Source: Pollutiaquabacter aromativorans
GTDB lineage: Bacteria; Bacteroidota; Bacteroidia; AKYH767-A; 2013-40CM-41-45
Length of the DNA stretch: 64,000 nt
Direction of reading: 5' to 3'
NCBI GenBank assembly: GCA_049177215.1
Contig: CP185379.1
Location: 682,001 to 746,000, forward strand
The notes under the pieces were generated by a model. The model saw only the letters and a list, made by a program, of their open reading frames with translations, did not search any database and was not told the origin of the DNA. Positions 53,849 through 62,800 of this stretch are shown here, in pieces. How positions within the stretch are numbered: the first letter of the stretch is position 1; every line of letters starts with the position of its first letter. Made by a program: the position numbers and the translations under genes.

Positions 53849-56800
53849 TCAGCGCACCAGGGTTACATGCCCAACGTAGCGGTGTCCTTTACCCCGGAAG
53901 TCCTTCACACTGACGATGTATTCATATACATCCTGCTGGCAAGGCTGTTCGTTGTTTTGGTAAGAACCGTTCCAGGGTGTTTCCGGACTGGTGGAATGGA
54001 AGATGACCAGCCCCCAGCGGTCCATGATCCACATTTCGAAATCTGTCCATCCTACACCCAGTGGCAGGAAGCCGTCGTTCACACCATCTTTATTCGGCGT
54101 GAAGGCGTTCGGAATATAGATCGCGAAATCCTGTTCTACCCGGATGGTGCCGAAAATGGTGTCCAGGCAACCGGCCGGATTCATGACGATCAGTTGGATC
54201 TGATAGGTGCCGGTGTCCGCGTAATTGTGCGCCGCCGATGATCCGTGTTCAACCGGAGACCCGTCGCCGAAATCCCAGGCGTACCAGCTTGCTCCGCTAC
54301 TGGTGTTCTCGAATGATACGTTGGCATTCACGAGTGATACCGTATCAGCGGAGGCGGAGAAACCGGCTACCGGATAGGGATGCACGGTGACCAGATTACT
54401 GACGTTCAGATAATCGATACAACCATCCGGTGTTTCTATCAGCAGACTTACGCTGTAGGTTCCTGGTTCGGTATAGGTATGAATCGGTGACGTTTCGCTG
54501 CTCGTGGATCCATCGCCCAGGTTCCAGGCATAGGTTGATCCTGCAGGGGTCGTGGATCCATCCAGGAAGTTTACCACCACCGGGCTGCAACCCGCAATTT
54601 CCTGAGGGGTGAAAGCGACTTCGGGAGCCGGTCTGACCAGCACGGTAACCTGATCGGTAGCCGTAGTGCCACAGGCATCGGTTACGGTAACGGTGAAGGT
54701 GGTGTCCTGAGCCGGGTAAACTGTACTGCCGGGGGTCAAAATCTGACCGCTATTCCAACTATACGTATAGGTTCCCGCACCACCGCTAGCCTGTGATCCG
54801 ATGGTGGTTGCGCTGCCATCGCATAAGGTGGCATCTCCGGTTGCTACCACCGTCAGCGGGTCGGGGACACTGATGGTGACCGACAAGGGTCCTGAGGAAC
54901 ATCCGTTCGCATCGGTGACCGTAACGCCGTATTGCGTGGTACCGACGGGCGAAACGGTTTGTGAAGAGTCCGTGCTGCCATCGGTCCAGAGATAAGCGTA
55001 CGGTTGGGTACCTCCGGAAACGGAAGTCGCCAACACCAAAACAAAGCCAGGACACAGCGCCTGATCAGCCGGTAGAGCAGCCAGCAGAGGAGCTGGTTCT
55101 TCGATTTCAAATTGGTAGAGGTTCACACAACCATTGGCATCCGATACGGTAACGGTGTAATTGCCCCCGCTCAGTCCGCTGGCTGTCGCGCCTGAACCAA
55201 CGGCAGGCAACCAGGAATACGAATAGGGAGCGGCTCCGCCACTAACGCTTACCGCGGCCGAGCCGTTTGCCATACCGTTACAACCGACGTTTGTTGAAGT
55301 CGGCGTAAGCACCATCGAGGTATTGGAGTTGACAGCAACGCTTTCACTCTCATTGCATCCGCCGGCATCGGTAATCACAACGGTATAGAGGCCGGCGGCA
55401 AGTCCTCCGGCAGTAGGAGTGGAGGCTCCGCCCGGCGACCATTGATATTGATACGGTGGCGTTCCACCCGATGGTGAAGCGGTTGCGCTGCCATCCGTTC
55501 CGCCATTACAAGAGGCCGGTGTTGAACTGGTCAGGATGCTGATCGGATCAGGTTCTTCGATCAACACTTGAACGGTGGATACACATCCTGTTGCGTCGGT
55601 GATTTGGACCTGGTAGCTTCCGGCGGCAAGACCGCTTGCTGAAGCCAGGGTCCCGCCTGTCGGAGACCAGGAATAGGTATACGGTGCTGTCCCGCCCGTT
55701 GCGCTGATCGTTGCACTACCGTTGGCACCGCCATTACAACTTACGTCGGTGTATGATTGCAAGGTGGCCGTGGCGCCGCCAATGCTGCTGACCGTCACGT
55801 TCGCAGACTGGGTGCAGCCGTTTCCATCGGTTACAACCACGGAGTAGTTGCCGGACGCGAGGTTGGTAAGGTTGGCGTTGTTGCCGGAGCCCGGTGTCCA
55901 CGCATAAGTGAACGAGCCCGTGCCGCCTGCAGCCAATACACTGGCTGTCCCGTTTGATCCTCCGCAAGTGGTAGGAGTTGAATTGGTCTGAAGTTGGATG
56001 GCATCCGGTTCCTGAATTGAAACGTTCACGAAATTGAGACAACCATTCGCATCCGTTACGCTGACTACATAATTGCCACCGCCCAGCCCGCTGGCACTCG
56101 TCGAGTTGCCGCCATAGGGTGACCACTGGTAGGTGAATGGTCCTGTTCCGCCATTCACATTGATGCTGGCACTTCCATCGGATGCTCCGTTGCAACTCAC
56201 ATTCGAGGTGGCGGCGAGCGAAACGGTCGGACCTCCCTGGTTGGCCACAACGGCGGAGGCGGAGTTGGTGCAACCATTGGCATCCGTCACAATTACCGTA
56301 TAGGAACCTGCAGGTAAATTGTTGGCAGTCGCATTTACGGAACCACCCGACGACCAGCTATAGGTGTAAGGGGCAGATCCTCCGTTGACATTCACTGTTG
56401 CAGAGCCATTCGAAGCGCTGCAGGCCGAAGGCGTGGAAGAGGTGGTCAGTTGAATGGCGACGGGTTGTGTAACAGTGGCCGTTGCGGAGGTCGTGCAACC
56501 GTTTGCATCGGTTACCGTCACCGTATAGTTGCCGGCCGATAGTCCGGTGGCGGTACTGCCCGAAGAACCCGAAGGGAACCAGGCGTAGGAATATCCTGCG
56601 GTCCCACCGCTTACGCTTACGCTGGCTGTTCCATCGCTTCCGCCATTGCAATCGGTAGCGGTGGCGGTCGCATTAGCCGCCAGGGCCACGGGTTGAGCAA
56701 CCGTAGCACTCGCGCCAGCGGTACAGCCGTTGGCATCGGTAATGGTCACTGTATAATTTCCGGCGCTGAGATTGATGGCGGAAGCGGAGGAAGCACCACC

Positions 56801-59800
56801 TGGAGCCCAGGCATAACTATAGGGTCCGGTTCCACCGGCAACTACGACATCCGCTGATCCGGATGGCGATCCGAAGCATAAGGTGGGTTGCGTTGTAGTC
56901 TGCAGCGCTAGGGCGGTCGGTTCGGTGATCGTTACCTGGTCATTGGAAATGCAACCATTCGCATCCGTTACGGTAACACTGAAATTGCCGGCAGAAAGTC
57001 CCGTTGCAGTTGCGCCCGAACCCCCGGCAGGGGACCATGCAAAGCTGAATGGCGCTGTGCCGGTGCTGACATTCACGGTCGCGCTACCGTCGTTTCCGCC
57101 GAAGCAGGAGACTTGTTGCACAACAGCAGTTGCAATGGTCGGGCCGCCGATATTGGAAACGCTGGCATTCGCAGTCTGGGTACACCCGTTGGCGTCGGTG
57201 ACGATGACGGTGTAGCTGCCTGCTACAAGTCCGCTTGCATTTGCTCCGGTTGCACCGCCAGGGCTCCAGGCGTAAGAATAAGAGCCAGCGCCGCCGCTTA
57301 CGCTGGCAGTTGCCGATCCGTTAGCCGATCCGCAGGATGCCGGAGTTGAAGAAGTGCTGACATTGATCGCGGCCGGTTGGCCAACGACGGCGGTTGACGT
57401 GATGGAACAACCGTTATCATCGGTTACGGTTACGGTATAGGTTCCTGCAGCGACGCCAATCGTCGTACTATTGTTGCCGCCTGTCGGGAACCAGCTATAC
57501 GTGTAGCCCGGTGTCCCGCCATTCGCGGAAACCGTGGCGCTACCATCGGCGCTGCCGTTACATTGTGTGGCTTGTGTCGAGGTCGAAGCGGTGACGGCGG
57601 TCGGCTGAGTGACAGAAGCAGTGGCAGTTGACGTACAGCCGTTTTGGTCGGATACTGTAACCGTATAAGTTCCTGCATTCAGATTGGAAGCGGAGGCGCC
57701 CGCAATACTGCCCGGCATCCAGAGATAGGTATAGGGTCCGGTTCCGCCGGCAGCTTGCGCGCTGACCGCGCCGGTTGCTGTGCTGCGACACAATGCTGCT
57801 GTCGCACTGGCCTGAGCCTGTACCGGTGAGGGTTCCGTAATGGTCACGTTGTCGGTCGAGATACAACCATTGGCATCCATTACGGTAACCGAATAACTTC
57901 CGGCAGGCAAGCCGGTGGCTGTCGCCAGGGTTCCGCCGGCTGGTGCCCAGGTATATGCAAATGGAGCGTTACCGGAGGAAACGGAAACAGTTGCCGATCC
58001 ATCGGACCCACCATTGCAGGAAACCTGTTGCACGGTGCTGGCGCTGACCGTCGGGCCGCCGATGTTACCCACATTGGCGACGTCGCTCTGCGTACAACCA
58101 TTGGCATCGGTCACTACGACGGAGTAGGCCCCGGCTGAAAGTCCGGTCGCATTTTGGGTGGTAGCACCGGATGGATTCCAGAGGTAATTGTAGGGTGCGG
58201 AACCACCGGATGCATTCACCGAGGCGCTTCCATTCGAAGAGCCGCACTGTGCCGGGGTGGAGTTGGTCGACAGGTTCATCGCAGCAGGCTGACCGACCGT
58301 AGCTGAGGCTGTGGTCGTGCATCCGTTCGCATCTGTCACGGTTACCGTATAATTGCCGGGGCTCAGTCCAGCGGCCGTGCCGCCGGATGCTCCGGATGGG
58401 AACCAGGAATAAGTATATCCTGCCGTGCCGCCATTGACATTAGCTGTTGCGGTGCCGTCATTCCCGCCGTTACACAAAGTAGGAGTGGAGGAAGCCGAGG
58501 CGGTTAGCGCACCCGGAGAGGTAACTGTTCCGCTTGCACTCGAAGTACAACCATTGGCATCCGTTGCAGTAACGGTGTATGTTCCCGCTGCCAGACCACT
58601 TGCGGTTGCGCCAACTGCTCCACCCGGTGACCAGGAGAAGGTGTAAGCGCCGGTTCCGCCCGCAGCCTGGGCAGTCATACTGCCGTCTGAGGAGCCGGCA
58701 CAAAGCGTAGGTGTTGAACTAACCTGAGCTGCTACCGCAGAAGGTTCGGTAATGACAATGTTATCCGATGAAATGCAACCGTTGGCGTCCGTGACGGTGA
58801 CACTATAATTACCCGCTGGTAAGCTGTTGGCGGTAGCACCGTTTCCGCCGGAAGGCGACCAGGCGTAAGAATAAGGAGCCGTGCCACTCGAAACGGTAAC
58901 CGTAGCACGACCATCATTTCCACCTGCACAACTGACTTGTTGATTGACGCTGGCGCTGACAGTCGGGCCGCCGGTATTGCCAACGTTCGCGATATCACTT
59001 TGTGTACAACCATTTGCATCCGTGACTAACACGGAATATGCTCCGGCACCGACATTGTTGATCGTGCTGCCGGCGCCGCCACCGGGCGACCAGGAATATG
59101 AGTAGGGGCCGGTTCCGCCGGCTACTGAAACAGATGCCGAACCGTTCGTTCCACCACAAACCGATGGAGTGGAAGATAAGGAGAGTTGCATCGCTAACGG
59201 TTCGGTGACCGTTGCGGCTGCAGTCGTGGTACAGCCGTTGGCATCCGTGATCGTGACACTGTAGGCTCCTGCCGAAAGGCCCGATGCATTCGCCGTGGTG
59301 GCACCTCCCGGGAACCACGAATAGGAATAACCTGTTGTACCACCGTTCACATTCACGGTAACCGTGCCATTCGACCCTCCATTGCAGGTAACCGCCACAG
59401 GTGTGGCAGAAGCGCTAAGCGCGGCCGGTTGTGCAACGGTCGCTGAGCCGGTAGTTGTACAACCATTGGCATCGGTAATCGTAACGGAATAGTTCCCGGC
59501 TCCAACATTGTTAACACCCGCCGTAACAGCTCCACCAGGACTCCAGGTATAACCATAAGGTCCGGTTCCTCCATTGGCAATCGCACTGATACTGCCATCC
59601 GTGGATCCGTTACAGCGTGCATCGATGGCGCTGGCTTGTACGGTCAGTTGCGTGGGTTGATTGATCGTGAGCGGAACCTGCGCGGTGCATCCGTTTTGAT
59701 CGGTGACCGTTACCGTGTAACTACCGGCTGAAAGTCCGTTCGCCGAACTTCCCGTGCCACCAGACGGTGACCAGGCATAACTATAGTTGGCGGTTCCGCC

Positions 59801-62800
59801 GGTGGGCGTCACCGATCCGGTTCCGTCAGCTCCATTGAAACAACTCACATCCGAGGTCCCTGCGACATTTAAAACCAGGACGGACGGTTCGCTGATGATG
59901 GCTGTGGCGGAAGCAGTACAACCGTTTGCATCCGTTACCACGACCTGATAAACACCTGCTCCAAGCCCGGTCGCGTTCGCCCCCGTTCCGCCTGATGGAG
60001 TCCAGGAATAGGTATATCCGGGAGTGCCGCCGTTGGTAGCGACACTGGCAGTTCCGTTGTTTGCGCCACTGCATAAGGCATCGGTGCTGCTTGCCAGCGG
60101 TGACAAGAGCGTCGGTTCGCTGATCAAGAACGTGCTGCTGACGGTGCAGCCATTGGCATCCGTTGCGGTGACTGTATAATTACCAGCGGTGAGACTTGTA
60201 GCATTCGCACCGGTACCGCCGGAAGGACTCCAGGCATAAGTATACCCCGGACTTCCGCCGGCGATGGTCACACTGGCGGCGCCATCGTTTCCACCGTTGC
60301 AGGCAACGTCTGTTACGGGGTTAGGTGAGGAGGTCAGGAGAGGCGGTTCTGTGATGGTCACGGCCGCCGTACTGGTACAACCATTGGCATCCGTAACTGT
60401 GACGGTATAATTACCGGCCTGGAGTCCGGACGCAAGCGTACCGGTTCCGCCGACAGGCGACCAGGAATAGCTATAACCCGGTGTTCCGCCATTTGCATTG
60501 ACCGTTGCATCTCCATTGTTGCCACCGTTGCACAAGATGTTGGTGCTGGCGGGAATGTTGCTGGTTAGAAGAGTCGGCTCGGTGATCGGTACAGTCACCG
60601 TGACAGTACAACCATTGGCATCGGTTACGGTTACGGTATAGTTGCCTGCCGAAAGGCCTGTCGCGTTGGCGGCAGTTCCGCCCGAGGGAGCCCAGTTGTA
60701 GGAATAGTTGACGGTTCCACCAGCCGCAGTTATAGCGGCAGTGGCATCATTGCCGCCGTTGCAACTCACCATACTGCTGGTCGTAAGGGCCGCGTTCAGT
60801 TGGGTTGGTTCTGCGACCGTGACACTATTGGTGACCGTACAGCCATTTGCGTCGGTAACTGTAACCGTATACGTTCCGGCGCCAAGTCCTGAAGCTGCAG
60901 CGCCGCTACCACCGGACGGTGCCCAGTTGTAGGTATAGGCACCGGTTCCTCCGTTGGCAGTGGTGGTAGCTGAACCATCGGAGATACCTAAACAGGAGAC
61001 ATCGCTGGAAGCAGTCGAAGTGGTCAGTACTGGAGGTTCGGCTACCGTAATTGCGGCCGAACTTGTACAGCCGTTTGCATCTGTAACCGTGACAGTATAA
61101 TTGCCGCCGGTAAGGGAAGCGATACTGTCGGTCGCGGCTCCTCCCGGTGCCCAGGAGTATGAATATCCGGGTGTACCGCCGCTGGCATCAACCGCGGCAT
61201 AACCCGTCGGTAGACCGCCACAGACAACATCACCTCCGGTGATTGAACTTGTGAGTACTGGCGGTTCGGTTATGGTAATATTCTCCGTAGCGGTACAGCC
61301 GAGAGCGTCCGTCACGGTCACCGTGTAAAATCCTGCCTGCAAGTTGGACGCGGAACTTCCGGAGCCGCCGGAAGGGCTCCAGGAATAATTGATCGGCGCA
61401 GTTCCCTGGCTCACACTTACCGTGGCGGCACCGTTGCTGCCTCCGTTGCAATTGACATTGCTCGTAACGGAGGAACTGGTAACCGGAGGAAGTGAATTCG
61501 TCAGCGACACATTGGCCCGTTGGATGCAACCATTGGCATCCGTCACTTCGATGGTGTAGTTTCCGGCATCCAGGCCGGTTGCGGTGATGGCGGTTCCGCC
61601 GACAGGTGTCCAATTGTAGCTGTAGGTCGGTGTACCACCATTGACGGAAACAGTCGCGGAGCCATTCAGCATTCCGCAGGTCGCATCCGTGCCATTTACA
61701 TTTAACTGAATGGCCGGCGGTTCGTTGATGGTGATATTCGATGAACTGGTGCAGCCGTTACCATCTGTAACCAGCACGCTGTAATTGCCACCCGATAATC
61801 CTGTGGCGGTGGTACCGGCTCCTCCTGAAGGAGACCAAGTGTAAGCGTACGGAGCAGTGCCGCCGTTGGCCGTTACGGTAGCTGAACCATCGGCACCCGC
61901 ATTGCAAAGCAGATCCGTTGAGGCAGTTATCGCGGAGGTGAGGACAGGGGGTTCATTGATGGTGACGGCGGCCGTTATCGTACAACCGTTTGCATCGGTT
62001 ACCGTAACGGTGTAGTTGCCGGCATCCAGCCCGCTTGCAGTAGTTCCGTTTCCGCCGGTTGGGGACCAGGTATAGGACAATGCGCCGGATCCTCCATTCG
62101 CAGAGACGGTGGCCGATCCGCTTCCATCCCCGTTGCAAAGCAGAGAGGTGCTATTGGTGATGAGTGCATTGATTTGTGGAGGTTCGGTGATCGCAGCGGT
62201 GGCGGAAACCGTACATCCGCTCGCGTCGGTCACGGTTACCGTATAACTGCCTTGTCCAAGGCCGCTGGCCGTAGCCCCACTGCCCCCAGACGGGGACCAA
62301 CTATAGGCAAGCGGCGCAGTGCCGCCCGCGATAGTCGCGGCTACACTACCATCACTTGCTCCGAAGCAACTCACGTCGGCAGGTGTAAGATTGGCGATCA
62401 GAGCGGCAGGTTCTGCGATGTTGGCGGATGCGGTAGCCGTACAACCTGCCGCATCGGTAATTGTAACGGTATACGATCCTGCGCCCAGTCCGCTTGCGGA
62501 AGCCCCGCTACCGCCGGATGGCGACCATGTATAAGTGTAAGGGCCAGTGCCGCCACCCGGGGTAGCGTTTGCACTGCCGTTAGCGGCGCCGTTGCAGGTG
62601 ATATTGGTTGGAGTGACAGCGGCGGTGACCGGCGTCGGTTCGTTAATGGAAACCGTGGTGGAAGAAGTGCAACCGGCTGCGTCGGTGACGGTAACAGTAT
62701 ACGTTCCTCCGGCCAGATTGCTGGCCGTAGTACCACTGCCTCCTGCCGGAGTCCAGGCATAGCTGTAGCCGGGGGATCCTCCGTTAGCCAGGACAGTGGC

